In this document: piece by piece, positions 1-11,585 of the stretch
Numbering within the stretch: the stretch's first letter is position 1
How the letters are laid out: every line of letters starts with the position of its first letter
NCBI GenBank assembly: GCA_034190875.2
Contig: CM067358.1
Coordinates: 44,864,690 to 44,928,689 of the forward strand
DNA from: Urechis unicinctus
Taxonomy: Eukaryota > Annelida > Polychaeta > Xenopneusta > Urechidae
Reading direction: 5' to 3'
Length of the DNA: 64,000 nucleotides
Program-made: the position numbers and the translations under genes
The notes under the pieces: generated by a model
What the model saw: the letters and a program-made list of their open reading frames with translations, nothing else
The model's database searches: none
Told to the model about the DNA's origin: nothing

Positions 1-453
1 AACAACAGTCATACTCCTTAATCCACAGAATCGACGAAATCCAACACAATTTTATAATTGTAGTCCAACATGGCTATCGCGTGAATCGAAAACATGAGCA
101 ATATCATAGCGTATTAACGAGTATCAACTCCATTATGTTGCATTGTGGGAGTCGGCCATGTTGAGTTTTTGAACAAAGTTTTATGATGTGCCGTATTTTA
201 GTGCTCAAACAAAACAATTAGACAAAACTGTAGTAATAGAAACAGTCCTCGTGTCATTTTGTGATATAATCTTGCATTTTGTCACAAATTTTTTTGCTTG
301 GAGAGTTCATCTGTCGTTTTGACTTCGGAAACACCGAAATATCACTGGTGGCGCTTCGCCTCTACAGCTCGGATGTGAGAGATAGAAAGTAGTAAACAGT
401 GTGGAGCTGTCAGAGGCGGAGTTTCTTTGCCTAGGTCCAGTCTAGCCCCGGTT

Positions 454-480
454 GGACGGTGATATAGTTATATACCGTCC
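454..480. repeat. Short palindromic element (ACCGTCC type)
   Basis: GGACGGT and ACCGTCC form the arms of a near-perfect 27-base palindrome with an AT-rich centre. Related hairpins occur at about 8024-8050 and 10200-10218. Confidence 0.7.
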
Positions 481-879
481 TGCAAAGATGCTATTAAACG
501 CAATGGCAAAAATATATTTCGAGCAGCCGACCCTTTATATCAATATTCTGTAGATCTACCCACTCATATGTATGGATCGAGAATTGGGAAGAATATATCG
601 CGTCCCGCACCTTTTTGACTAGTCGCTGTTGTGTGATTGTTTATCAATAAACCTTGAGAATCGCCACTTTCCATCACTCCAGCGCCAGTTGCTAAAAAAC
701 GTAGATGTGAGCTTTAAAAATTTCTCTTGCTGGATTTAATGGCTTTTGACGAAATCTCACACTGGAACTTACTCACCTTGTTGATAAACATGTATAGATG
801 TGAGAGTTCATTCTTCATAAATGTTTTGTGTGTGCATCATGTATGATTATTCACATAGCATTGGCTTTGTCCTGCAGGG

Positions 880-930
880 TTAGCCCCGGTCAGACGTCTG
901 GGTCTACTCAGACGTCTTGTAGGGCTATAG
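880..930. repeat. Short AGACGTCT repeat element
   Basis: Two AGACGTCT palindromes (892-899 and 910-917) lie between TTAGCCCC and AGGGCTA. The same ordered words, partly in the other orientation, recur at about 8077-8107 and 10016-10036. Confidence 0.6.
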
Positions 931-1143
931 ACAATTATGCTGAACATTATTATTTACAGATATGTAATTGCTAATTACATACAGGTTTTTGGGTAACCAA
1001 TGATTCTTATATAGCTACAGTGCAGAGATGGGATATCATATATAGTGTGGAAGCTGTCAAATGTGAAGGCAGGTCTAATGCTTCTGTTTTAACAATCAGC
1101 ACCTCATTTTCTGTATTCACTCACAAATGCATCATGTATGCAG

Positions 1144-2578
1144 AAACTGTTGGATGAGTTAGAAGTGGACGACATTCCAGCTCACATCAGAGAAGCTCGC
1201 ATGGAAGCCCTGCGTAAGCAAGCCCGCGATTACCATCAGCTCGGCGAACGACAGCACGGGAAGTACACGTGAGTCTCTAAATCTTACCAGTTGAGCTTGT
1301 TGGAAGATCTGCTATGTTTAGTTGGCTTGGGGTCATGAGCTAGATTCCACTATGATATGACAGCAAATGGGCAATGTCACTTTGAATCTAAGGGTTCACT
1401 AACACCATCCAATATCATCCTTTTCATCAACTTATCATCACTGTTAGGCAAGAGCTCCTGTGTTATAGTTTTGAGTATTGATCTACATTCTTATGATATT
1501 GTTAATAGGTTGTTATATATGATTGCCATGATTCGTGTTTATGTTCCTGATTCACATAGAAACCTATTCTTTCAGAGAAATCACAGAAGAGAAATCATTT
1601 CTGGATCTGACGACCTCGGAAGAAAAATGTATTGTTCATTTTTTCCATGACGATTTCCGTAGATGTGCTATCATGGATCAGCACTTGCAGGTTTGTTCAC
1701 TTCAGTAAAATTCCAAAAGTGTCAATCATCCGTTAAGGCTATTTTTGGGGAAAATCATGGCTTTGCATAGAGGATTATGTTTATCTTCCAGTGTTATTTA
1801 TAAAAAAAACCTTGATACAATATGTTCTAAATATTCAAATATAAGTTATTTGCATTTGTTAAATAATAAAATGGTTTGGGCTTTTTCCCCCACGATTGCT
1901 TTAGTTTTGTTTTCCTGTTGCAGAACATGGCAACGAGGCATTTTGAAACAAAATTTGCCAAAATCAATGTGGAAAAGGCAAAATTCATTGTCATCAAACT
2001 TAAAATCCAAGTTCTTCCAGCTGTAATCTGCTTTATCAAAGGCATGGTTGTTGACAGGTATGTAGTATATGGAGTCGCTGACATTAAGCAGATTTCCCTC
2101 TTTTGACTAATTTTACTGATCAGATATGTACATAAATACAGTATGAATTAATGTTGGTCTTTTTGTTACAGAGTTGTGGGATTTGATGACCTTGGAAACA
2201 CAGATGATTTTCCGTTGATTAATTTAGAAAGGAGATTAGCCAAGTCAGGTAAATATCTAGTTTTACCCAAAAGAATATTCAGCCAGCTCAGTTCATTTGC
2301 CTAGGTCCAGTCAAGAGAATTGTGTATATATATTGTTTATGTTCAGAATAGTGCCCAGATATCCAATGACCTGTGTATAGATTTAGGGAAATTATTGCAT
2401 TTATTAACTGTTATCAAATATTTATCGATTTATTCAGTTTCAGCCACATGCGCTAAAATCTGCATTTTTTTCAGGCGTTATAAGTGGACAAGGCTTGTTT
2501 GAAGAGAAAAACAGAAGCATATTTGGCCATCAAAAGAAATCCAAGACCGACAGTGACAGTGATGATGACGAATGGTGA
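1144..2578 (+). CDS. TXNDC9: Thioredoxin domain-containing protein 9 (TXNDC9), 5' partial
   Basis: TXNDC9 is a phosducin-like thioredoxin-fold protein known as a modulator of the cytosolic chaperonin CCT/TRiC and of tubulin and actin folding. Five exons are visible: 1144-1268, 1576-1690, 1924-2057, 2172-2248 and 2475-2578. All have AG acceptors and GT donors, and the phases join without a break, giving 184 residues plus TGA. Family landmarks in order are the helical region ending EALRKQARDYHQLG, the thioredoxin-fold start with IVHFFHDDFRRCAIMDQHL, FETKFAKINVEKA, the VVGFDDLGNTDDF segment and an acidic tail (SDSDDDEW). As usual for this family, the CXXC active site is reduced to a single cysteine (FRRC). 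About 35-40 N-terminal residues are missing because the first exon lies outside the window. The gene converges on MED18. Confidence 0.95.
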
Positions 2579-2944
2579 TAACAACATGAAACTCAGACTG
2601 CTTGATAGCCAACTAACAGTGATCTAACACCATTGCTGCTTGGGTGTTGGTTATGTTATATCACACACAGGATCCAGGTGAATGATAAACCTCTCCCAAG
2701 TTCCAGATGATATGATATATTGAATATTAAAATAATCATTACGTCGGAGCAGCAATTTACTCGGAACTTCATACTCACACAGCCCACACTCGCTCGATTA
2801 ACACTGCCCAGCTTCCAGGACCCTCTCCACTATATCTGTTTATATATAACTAGTTATATATAGTAACTTGGCGCTCAGAAGCTTGCCATTGTGAACCGAG
2901 CACCTGTGACACTGCCTGCCAATCTGAGCTTTAATTAGTAACTG

Positions 2945-2950
2945 AATAAA
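2945..2950 (+). terminator. TXNDC9: TXNDC9 poly(A) signal
   Basis: A canonical AATAAA lies about 370 bases after the TGA of TXNDC9. It marks the likely end of the 3' UTR near 2970. Confidence 0.65.
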
Positions 2951-3174
2951 GCCGAGGCATGGGTTGAATTGTGTTGTTAGTTTGATCATTCTTCCTTTAT
3001 CTCATGTTTAGTGGATAAACAACCATTCATTAGATTATCCACCAAACTGTAATCAAGTCTACCATACCAATCAAAGGCCCTCAATTGGACACTATCTTCA
3101 ATAAACATGACAGTAATCTTTCCCACATACATATGGATGCCACAGAGTGAATCAATAAAGGGATAGGTACAACA

Positions 3175-3180
3175 TTTATT
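3175..3180 (-). terminator. MED18: Putative MED18 poly(A) signal
   Basis: TTTATT on the plus strand reads AATAAA on the minus strand, about 575 bases beyond the MED18 stop codon. Confidence 0.5.
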
Positions 3181-3752
3181 ATATATATATTGAACACATA
3201 ACTGGACAGCACAAAGACAATTAAGATTAACATATACACGTGTCACATCTGTTGAAGCTTTCTGTGGTCCACTTTCTCAAGATTCACCAATCTGAATGCA
3301 GGTATTAAGGATGGATTTCAACGAGCAGGTGGAGTAGTCCAAGTCACACAGAAAGTGTGGAAGTGGAATTTGGATGTTTGATATACAGCTCTAGTTTATC
3401 TATGACAGGAGTTATCTATGATATGTTATATATCTTACACAAGCACAATAACATTAATTATCCCCTGCTCAGAAGGTAATGGTGATATTGGGGTTTAACG
3501 TCACTTTCAACAACAAGGTGATATCGCGACGGTAATGGATGAGGATGATTGTGATGCTTGGACAGCTCCCCTTAAGTGCCAGCGCCCACTTGGCACAAAC
3601 CCGTTGCCTAGACTGGGCTGCGAAACCCACACAGCAAACTCAAAGCACAGAATCCATATATGTCCTGCCATTAACGACTTCTCTAAATCACTAACTAGCA
3701 GCATGTAGTTCCAAAAGACATACATGACATCCTAAATACATCCTGATTCCCA

Positions 3753-5387
3753 TCAACCGTCCCTGACAATCATTTGCAAGCTCATGATGTGATAAGGAAC
3801 AGAACCTAACCCCCCCCCCCCCCCCCCCCTCCTCCCCATCATCTCTTGCTGACAACCAGATGAAGATGTGTAAGGATACGGTTTAAGATGCTCAGCAAAA
3901 CTCCTCATGTCATCTTGGATCTGGTCCTGTCCCTGTGTGGCCACAACGCTCAGCTCTACCAGGTATGACTTGGACACTGGCTCTCTGGCTTCTGGATTAC
4001 CAGGCTGCACTATCTGCATAGCAACCACACACATTCATATTCATAACAATGCTTAATAGCAACAAGAATCCACAAAAACAATGACATGATATGGATATAA
4101 GTTAATCGTAGAGCTTTTGTGGAAAGAAAACTTACACGAAATATCTTGGATACAGTGATCTTCATGCGTCCCTTGCGGAACATATAGCCTCTAATGGCAA
4201 ACTCATGATCCAACCTGCACACAGCAATAATTAGACATAACATCGAAATGAACATATCAAGCAGATATATTAATGGAACTGATTTCAGAAATAAACACCA
4301 GTTGGCAGTTGATGATATACCTGAATCCCATCTCGTAGAGGAACTCTAGAACGTTACTGGAGCATCCCACATCGATCATGCTCCGTACCAACGTGTGTCG
4401 ACTCTTGTCGCCAACATCAGGCTGACCAACACATCTCACATGCCTCAAACACAAACATACATACATTTTAAGTCAACCCTTCTGAGATGGTCATCGACAC
4501 ATGAATGCCACATCACGTGGAATTCAACCTGCAGAAAACTGAAACCTACCATGGAGCTTGTGGGTAATCAAGAGCCTGACGTACTCGGAACATGACAGGT
4601 TGTGGCACAGCAGTGGGACCTCCTATAAGCAAACACGACACCACGTATAAGAACGCATCACCCATCATGATAAACTACAGCACTGACAACAAGAATGGGG
4701 TACCATCCTATCAACAAGAATGGGGTACCATCCTATCAACAAGAATGGGGGTACCATCCTATCAACAAGAATGGGGTACCATCCTATCAACAAGAATGGG
4801 GTACCATCCTATCAACAAGAATGGGGTACCATCCTATCAACAAGAATGGGGTACCATCCAATCAACAAGAATGGGGTACCATCCTATCAACAAGAATGGG
4901 GTACCATCCTATCAACAAGAATGGGGTACCATCCTATCAACAAGAATGGGGGTACCATCCTATCAACAAGAATGGGGTACCATCCTATCAACAAGAATGG
5001 GGGGTACCATCCTATCAACAAGAATGGGGTACCATCCTATCAACAAGAATGGGGTACCATCCAATCAACAAGAATGGGGTACCATCCTATCAACAAGAAT
5101 GGGGTACCATCCTATCAACAAGAATGGGGTACCATCCAATCAACAACAATGGGGTACCATCCTATCAACATCAGCATTTCAAAACAGAGATCAACCAATA
5201 ATGGCTCACTTAATGTGTACACCAATTCATGATCAAGGAATTTCTCTGGTCCTGTTTCGAGGGGATCACAGAGGCCATTAAGTCTGTTGAGTAGCAGTTC
5301 TCCGTGTTCATCGAGGATGCTTCCCTGAAGCAGGTATTCGTGGAATGGAACCAGACTGCTACGTAGAGCTGATGAGGTTATCTCCAT
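3753..5387 (-). CDS. MED18: Mediator complex subunit 18 (MED18)
   Basis: MED18 is a head-module subunit of the Mediator co-activator, which bridges transcription factors and RNA polymerase II in the nucleus. Five exons on the minus strand are 5387-5210, 4622-4550, 4443-4321, 4214-4136 and 4013-3753. Splice phases are consistent and the product is 237 residues (about 208 in vertebrates). Conserved pieces in order are EYLLQGSILDEH, GLCDPLE, FLDHELVYTL, FRVRQALDYPQAPWHVRCVG, QPDVGDKSRHTLVR, EMGFRLDHEFAIRGYMFRKG, and SKSYLVELSVVATQGQDQ followed by FAEHLKP. The start ATG at 5387 sits in a GCCATGG context. The tail after LKP is unlike the family's usual LVxLEK ending. It runs through a 20-G homopolymer, so either the C-terminus has diverged or a further terminal exon was missed. 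Confidence 0.93.
3810..3829 (-). repeat. Poly-G homopolymer in MED18 last exon
   Basis: Twenty consecutive C on the plus strand (G in the mRNA) lie inside the predicted last coding exon, where they encode a run of glycines about 20 residues before the stop. Confidence 0.85.
4687..5172. repeat. 25-bp minisatellite in MED18 intron 1
   Basis: About 19 near-identical head-to-tail copies of a 25-base unit (core GGGGTACCATCCTATCAAC then AAGAAT). A few copies gain one or two G, and some have CCAATC for CCTATC. Each unit contains a KpnI-type GGTACC palindrome. The array fills most of the first MED18 intron. The open frames through it are artefacts of the repeat. Confidence 0.97.
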
Positions 5388-6230
5388 GGCTACATCCACA
5401 ATCTGCTTGCTCACCCCACAAAGGCTGCAGTAACTATAACACATATATATATTTACTTTGATTAATCTACTAAAAAGGATTCAATGAAACAATAGGACCT
5501 CATGGCTAAGTATAGCAGTCCAATGACTAACATTGGTTTTTACAATTTGGTTATCAATTGGATCGGTTAGTAATAGGCATGTAAACAAACATAATTGTCC
5601 AAGAAAAATACTAGTAATTCTGGTACAAGATGAATATGCACCGCGTAGATAACATTATTGACAATAAGTGATGATCTTGTAACTGCTCCTGGTGACAAAA
5701 GAAAACAGCAAACACTTTTTACAGGGCAAAATTCTGACATTCGCTTTTTTCAGCGCTCACCTTTTCCAAGAGGATGACTGACATAACTTGTTCTGCCTTT
5801 AAAGTAATTAATGTTGGTTGTGTGCTTTTAGCAGACAGTGTAAATGGTCCACATGAATCAAGTCTATTGATTATTAAAATGCAAACTTCTTTATGTTTCT
5901 GTTCAGTTTACCGTAGTTTGTCAGATGGTTGCCAAATTCCATGCGGTCTGTTCTGAGATTACCTCCTCTAGTACAGTACTAGGCAAGTTACCTCAACCCC
6001 AATGGTTGACTACCTGTTTTAATAAGAGAGTAGCAAAGAGTTTTGTGTAAATACAATCTCAGATAGACTACAGCATGTACATGAGAGATCAAAAGTAGAG
6101 CATGGTTGAACAGGGACTGCTGAAGGCGCTGGACACGGCTAGTGCGTCGTATTTGACAAACTGCAATGATCAAAGCCAATACTATGTAAACAAGTAGCAA
6201 ATAGGCCACAAATCTCTGCTGCTTTTCACA
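5388..6230. other. Region upstream of MED18, no gene seen
   Basis: This should contain the MED18 promoter and 5' UTR. A possible 5' UTR acceptor lies at about 5427 on the minus strand (ACTGCAG). The rest is AT-rich with no recognisable gene. Confidence 0.45.
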
Positions 6231-7450
6231 TAATTAGATTAAATGTTTTCAATAATATCTTGCAAGTCAAAGGTCATGCAGGGCTGATGTTCAGTATGCA
6301 ATAAGTGATCAACATCAGTTTCAGACTGCTACCTTAGTCTATAAGAAAATATGCTACCAAAATTTGCTCCCCATTGGGTTAACATATGATAGAATAATAA
6401 ATTTGTCAATAAGGCTTCCAGTATTGCAGTAATAACTAACCAAATCATCTTTAAATGTTTCGGATGGAACAAGAGATTTCGATAAAATTTTCAATAATAA
6501 CTCAGGCATCAAGGGTCATGTACGGCCGATTTCTAGTTTGCAAGATTCAATCATTATGAGAGGAGTTCATGTTTAATTTTTAAAGTTGATAGCTTGCTTA
6601 ATAAGACAAGAAATTTGATTAGTCTTTATCTAATAAGTCTTCTGATGTAATTTGTAGTTTGCAAGGAGACATGAGAAGGCTCTATGAATGATTTGAGAAT
6701 GCCTGCTTCCATTAAAGTGTGATATCAAAATTTTCAAAACTGCATTGGGTTTACATGATACAGGATACATGCTTTACTTGGCATATGATATTTTTATATT
6801 ATTTTCAATAATAACTCAGTGGTCAAGGTCATTCAGTGTTGATATTAAGTTTGTAAGTGACCTTCAATATAAGAATGGTCTTTGTGCTATTTGGGGCTGC
6901 TAGCTTGCTCGATATGAAAATGTGCCATACAAAACTGTTACCCATTAAGTTCACATGGTAAAAATATAATTTTCAGTAATAATTCAGGGATTAAATGTCA
7001 TGTAGGACTGTATTAAGTTCATGAGTGACAATCAATATGGTCCATGTGTAATTTGGGGCAGCTACTTTCCTCTATATGAAAACGTGCCATACAAAATTAC
7101 CCCCCCCCCCCCATAGGGTTAACATGGTAAATGAGCCTGACATTTAGTTCGTAAGTGACCATAAAAAACAGTGGTCCATGAGTGAGTTGCTGCTGTAAGC
7201 AAGCTTCACAAGAAAACTTGCCATCAAAAATTATTCCCCATTGGGTTAGCATGGTAGATGAGATTTTTGTAAGTTTTTTTAATAATAATTCGGGGTCAAA
7301 GGTCACACTGGGCTGAGTATTAGTTTGCAATGTGCAATAGTCATGAGAGGGGTCCATGTGTAATTTGGAGCTGCTAGCTTGCTTGGTAACAAAATGTGCT
7401 ACCTAAAGTTTACGAACCGACTGACAAACTGACGTCAGAGCAAATATATA
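6230..7450. repeat. Diverged tandem repeat, about 150-250 bp period
   Basis: The same ordered phrases recur several times with strong divergence: TTTTCAATAATAACTCAG, then a TCAAGGTCAT motif, then GGGCTGAT, then GTTTGCAAGTGACC-like, then GTCCATGTGTAATTTGGGGC, then TAGCTTGCT, then CCCCATTGGGTTAACATGG. I count about five to six partial copies. One copy contains a poly-C tract near 7101. The array ends in GAACCGACTGACAAACTGACG. It is an old satellite-like or SINE-array repeat and shows no coding capacity. Confidence 0.75.
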
Positions 7451-8258
7451 TGATAATCTGTAGAGCACAACACGTTACACACCAATATGTACATATCAAG
7501 AATGAATTTTCACATATATGAATGTTTATGAACAAGTCGAGTTAGTTCCCGTGGTAAAAGGCCACTGTTGTTTTGGATGTCAAGGATTGTTGCAGCGTGC
7601 ACGTACAGACAGGGTCCTTCGCAGCAAACTATTGTTTGCGAATTTTATTACGCAAGTACATGTGCCATTTTGTCAATGATCATCATACCTACCTTGCAGG
7701 GGGAATATGTATTCAACCATAATAAAAAAGAGTAACACTTCTGGATACCAGCAGCCACATAGCCGATAGAAAATGAAACTGAAACTGTGTAATGCAATGT
7801 CATATTTCTGAGATGGAGGTTGCCGTGAACGAAAGTTGCGGTTCTCAAAGTTAATGTGACAATTGATGAATAATCAAGAGACAGTGGGTAACCAAAATAG
7901 TGTCAATCAAGATATAATCATCCCGCATCACGATCCTTATAGATAAGTAAGTACACAAAATTAATGTGAAGTAAAGACCTCTCAAAATATGTAGCTTTAA
8001 ATGGCGTGGCTACATTCGCTGCAGGACAGTATATATGTATATCACCGTCCGTCTGGGTCTAGGCTAGTGGCTGCTTAGCCCTACAGAACGTCTAAGTAGA
8101 CGTCTTACAATGTTTGATGCCAACGCAATGCACAAATTCACAATTCAAATCAGATACTTTGAACGTATAAAATATACCAAGTTATTTGGTTTCATCACAT
8201 TTTGATAGCTATGTACCATATGCACCTATAATCACGAGTGGATGTATGGAGCTAACAT
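7450..8258. other. No gene seen
   Basis: Intergenic, moderately AT-rich. It includes one short palindromic repeat copy at about 8024-8107; nothing else is supported. Confidence 0.5.
8024..8107. repeat. Composite of both short palindromic motifs
   Basis: It holds GGACAGT...ACCGTCC (8024-8050) followed by AGCCCTACAGAACGTCT and AGACGTCTTAC. This links the ACCGTCC hairpin and the AGACGTCT motif in one element, here reversed relative to the copy at 880-930. Confidence 0.6.
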
Positions 8259-9761
8259 GGACTACCAGGGGTGGAAATTAACTTTTTCAGCTACCAGCCA
8301 CCTGGGCCGGTACCTAAAAAGAGTTACCGGCCCGCCTATAAACTTACCAGCCCCAAAAATGACTTTCTGCTACCCGAGTGTCAAATTTATTCGAACAAAA
8401 ATGCATATACAGAGCAATAACGCACATACAGAAATAACAAATAAATAGACTGAAACCTCAGCATTAAGTTGACAGGTGGTCACCGTATTTCAAATTCAAC
8501 TGCTCATACAAAAACAGATAAGAGGTCCTTTAGCTCCTCCCTTGGCAAGTTCTTGAAGCCTTTCAAGAGCGACACACACAGTAGAAGTGTCATCTTCCTC
8601 ACCATCACTCTTCTAATCAGGGTCTCCTTTATCCTCCATGAACATGACTCACTTCTTTATAGAGCCAACGTAACTCAATGGCCCGTGATGGGTTATAGCT
8701 TTCAATGTCTGGTGATTGAAGCGTTATTGTCATGAGATCATTTAGGGTGGTTGTATTGAGGCTGGAGCGCCAGTCACTCTTGATAAGCCCCATTGAGCTG
8801 AAACCACGCTCACATTCTGCAGTAGAGGCAGAGAGAGTTAGGAGAAGATCCACCAAGAGGAACAGGTTCACACATTCTTCACCATATAGTCTGTTCATTC
8901 ATGGGCCTGTGAACGTTCATGTTCTCTGATGCTTTTGAGCTTGAAATTTCCAGTGTCCTTGTAAAAAGGACAGTTTTTAAGTTGCTTTTTGGTTGTGAGT
9001 GCTCTGCATTGTTTGCAATGCATTAAAAAAAATTCATGGTCGATTACCAGCCACTCCCTTATCTCCCTTGAATCGTCTTGCATCCACCTCTCGTTGAACT
9101 TCCTTGTCCTGCGATCGCTTTCATAGGTTCTTGCCGTTACCTTCTGTTCCTCTCAGACAAGCGCAAGGTTGACAGTTGACGCCCCAACAAGCCATCGTCG
9201 TAACTGACATGTTATGCTGATTAGTATATGAAGAAGCCGAGAACGGACCGGAGCAACGACATTCATAAGCTTAACGGTGACGCACCAGTTATCCACGTCG
9301 CAAGGCTCGAATGAGGTGTTTCTCACTGTGAGATAACAACTCTTTCTCTTACACCCAGCTAACAGTGTCGTCCTACTGGGTGTAATAAATTTGCATCATC
9401 AATGTTTAATCTTTTAATGACGTACACGAGTAATTGGCTGGTTGATACTAAAAGCAAATAGCGCTATCAATGCGAGATTGGCGTGATCATTTTCTTTCAT
9501 AGTCGCGCGCTGACCAATGATTGGCTGTCTATTACGAATCACATTAATTATTCATGAGGTTAGTCTTGGACGCCAGGCTGCTGCTTTCTGCAGCAAACCT
9601 CCAACGGTGGCAGCATACAAAAAAATCCTGAGTCGATGTTTTGTCATGGGAAAAATCGACTCGCCAGCAAGACGACAGATTTGGGTACCGCCACTCGCCC
9701 GAGCTTGATTTTACTCGCCATTTGCGGGTGGGCGAGTGCTTATTTCCACCCCTGGACTACC
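8259..9761 (-). mobile_element. hAT transposon remnant, internally deleted, with 8-bp duplication
   Basis: Terminal inverted repeats CAGGGGTGGAAAT (left) and ATTTCCACCCCTG (right) bound a 1.49-kb element. The octamer GGACTACC lies directly on both sides (8259-8266 and 9754-9761), as expected for hAT target duplication. Minus-strand coding remains are a TTF/BED-like zinc finger (9083-8895, with CKQCRAL and HERSQAH) and the hAT C-terminal dimerisation domain (8898-8629, with STAECERGFSSMGLIKSDWR). The catalytic core that should lie between them is absent and the frame is broken at the junction. The element is non-autonomous. A second copy with the same structure lies at 24207-25718. Confidence 0.92.
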
Positions 9762-10009
9762 ATTGATATCGCATTTGTGGTGGCATCATCATTGAGCACA
9801 TGTCGACATGTTTATCTTTAAAACAAGGCGGTAGTAGCTGTGCGCAGGTGCAGTCCAGACTATTTCAAACATGACAGTTCAAAAAGGCTCTGAGTAAATG
9901 GAGAGCAAACAAAAACCGTGTGATCTTATATTTACCAAAACGGTGGACATCGCATCTGGATTTCTCGGAAATCTATATCACACGGCATTTCCTCAAGAAC
10001 CGCATTGAT

Positions 10010-10080
10010 CCGGGGTTAGCCCTATAAGACGTCTGGGTATATATTCATATTACCGTTCGACCGGAGCTAATCCGGGGTAA
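10010..10080. repeat. Short AGACGTCT/CCGGGG element copy
   Basis: TTAGCCCTATAAGACGTCTGG is followed by an ACCGTTCGACCGG stretch. TCCGGGGTTAGC at the left and TCCGGGGTAAGC at the right are near-identical direct repeats. Confidence 0.55.
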
Positions 10081-10199
10081 GCTTTTTGAATGGTCCCATA
10101 TATTTGTTCACAGGCTCTTGGTATATGTTGTTTACTAGATTCTAAATCCCACCGTCCGGTCAAACCACATTACCCATTCGCGCGGAAATTGAAGATTTA

Positions 10200-10218
10200 G
10201 GACGGTGTATCACCGTCC
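10200..10218. repeat. ACCGTCC hairpin copy
   Basis: GGACGGT-GTATC-ACCGTCC is a perfect 7-bp stem with a 5-base loop, the compact form of the palindrome seen at 454-480. Confidence 0.7.
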
Positions 10219-10941
10219 GACCAGTGCTAGTCACTAGCCTAGTCACCAGCCTAGTGTCTTCGGTGTACTCATCGCTACATTATCGCTCATGATTGATATG
10301 TATATGGCTATGCAGCAGATGAAGACACAAATACTAACGAGAATGCTTCACAAATTCAGGATGATCTTCTAATTATTATGTATTCCTTGATAGAGTGTTG
10401 ATAAAGTTAAAGTTATCAGTGACAGGTAAATTACAAATTACTCGAATTCCAACAAAAGCAACGAAGCTTCATTATGATACGTATTAGTTTGAAAAAATAA
10501 TGATCATAACGTGATATAAACGATGAGCAGGGCGACTTGGCGCTTCCGTGCCAAGCTTTCGAGTGTGCGATAGAGATTGTCGTAGATTATTTACTGCTGA
10601 GCGTTGATGGTCGTTTGACGCTAGAAGGCAACGGTACTGTGAGAGGCTACTTATGACAAAACAAGTCTCTCAAGATTATGTTAACAGAGTTAAAAAAACA
10701 GTACCACCTCTACCAGTTTCTTTCACATGATTCGAGTGTTTTCCTCATATCATCCACGTAACCATGCGATAACAAAAAATTAACATACTTATCGCGATTG
10801 CACCTACAAGCGATAATCAAGTGCACGACGCTGTCTCCTAATAATGATAATTAGCGTGAACCTATGCTATGTAAGTTGTCTGCCTGGGACCTGTAAATGC
10901 GAGAGATATTCGCTTAATCCCCCATTCGGTCTCAGCTGCAT

Positions 10942-11073
10942 GTGATGATGGTTTCAACTACAGGAGATCAAGAAGATTTTTCTTTTTTCGACGCCAGTGA
11001 TTTTGAGACGGATTTTAGCGTTCCTGATGGTGCGTTTGTTGCTCCCTTGGATCCATCTTTAGATACCAAATGG
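10942..11073 (+). other. Candidate exon, acidic/aromatic, unrecognised
   Basis: An open stretch starting at ATGATG and ending at a good donor (TGGGAA then GTAAGT) would encode about 44 residues rich in D, F and S (for example FDASDFETDFSVPDG). CTACAG at about 10960 could also serve as an acceptor. No family is recognised and no partner exon was identified, so it may be chance. Confidence 0.25.
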
Positions 11074-11171
11074 GAAGTAAGTGGTGCTTCTTGTGCTGGT
11101 CGGTTCAGCACCGACACTGTAGCGCACGGCTTGGCAGGTATTAGAATTTCGCGCCTCAGCATGATTGTTAT

Positions 11172-11585
11172 GATAATTAAATATACAAGAACAATGGACT
11201 AATGCCATGGAAGTGAAATTTGTGGATTTCTTTGGATGCTTCTTGAAGATGAAATATCTGGAGGGCTGCCGCATTGGGTTCGCCAGGTGTCGCTTGAGGG
11301 GAGGGGTGTGCGTAATCCGACGCCTGGTTGTGCCGTTGTGTGTCTCCGCTTTATCCTTGGTCAGGGAGACGTAAGTTTTGACTACAAGGTGTTGGCGCGT
11401 CGGATGAAGGCGATATCTCCCTCTTGTATAGCGTAAATATACCTGGGAACAAATGAACTTACGGCAGCGATCAGTGTGTCTTGATTATGGGTAATGTAGG
11501 ATATATTAAAAACATGGGTGTTCAATGTGTGCGTGTAAGTGTGAGTGAATATGTAACTCATGTGTAATATTATTACATCAAAATG
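11172..11585. repeat. Direct repeat copy A, about 400 bp
   Basis: Shares ordered blocks with copy B at 14444-14845: TTAAATATACAAGAACAATG at the start, GGGTTCGCCAGGTGTCGCTT in the middle, and CTCCCTCTTGTA, AAATATACCTGGGAACAAAT and TTACGGCAGCGATCAGTGTG toward the end. It is non-coding as far as can be seen. Confidence 0.85.

Larger units (their letters stand above)
1..1143. other. TXNDC9 upstream intron, no exon found
   Basis: No TXNDC9-like N-terminal exon was found here, so the first exon probably lies upstream of the window and this stretch is most likely intron. It holds two copies of a short palindromic repeat (about 454-480 and 880-930). The phrase TTTGCCTAGGTCCAGTC at about 428 recurs at about 2298 in the last TXNDC9 intron. 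Nothing else is recognisable. Confidence 0.5.
2579..3752. other. Convergent 3' UTRs of TXNDC9 and MED18
   Basis: This is the space between the two convergent stop codons. TXNDC9 3' UTR runs to about 2970. The plus-strand TTTATT at 3175-3180 is an AATAAA on the minus strand and could end the MED18 transcript. The two 3' ends are then only about 200 bases apart. No other gene is seen. Confidence 0.6.
9762..10941. other. No gene seen
   Basis: Intergenic. It carries two short palindromic repeat copies (10010-10080, 10200-10218); otherwise AT-rich sequence with nothing I can name. Confidence 0.5.

Noticed and set aside
3663..3690. LVSDLEKSLM peptide as the true MED18 C-terminal exon
   Set aside because: It resembles the family ending LVxLEK, but no acceptor with the right phase was found, so it was not used.
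4592..5281. 229-codon ORF and its two frame-shifted partners
   Set aside because: They are produced by the 25-bp minisatellite in MED18 intron 1. Reading frames differ only by repeat register.
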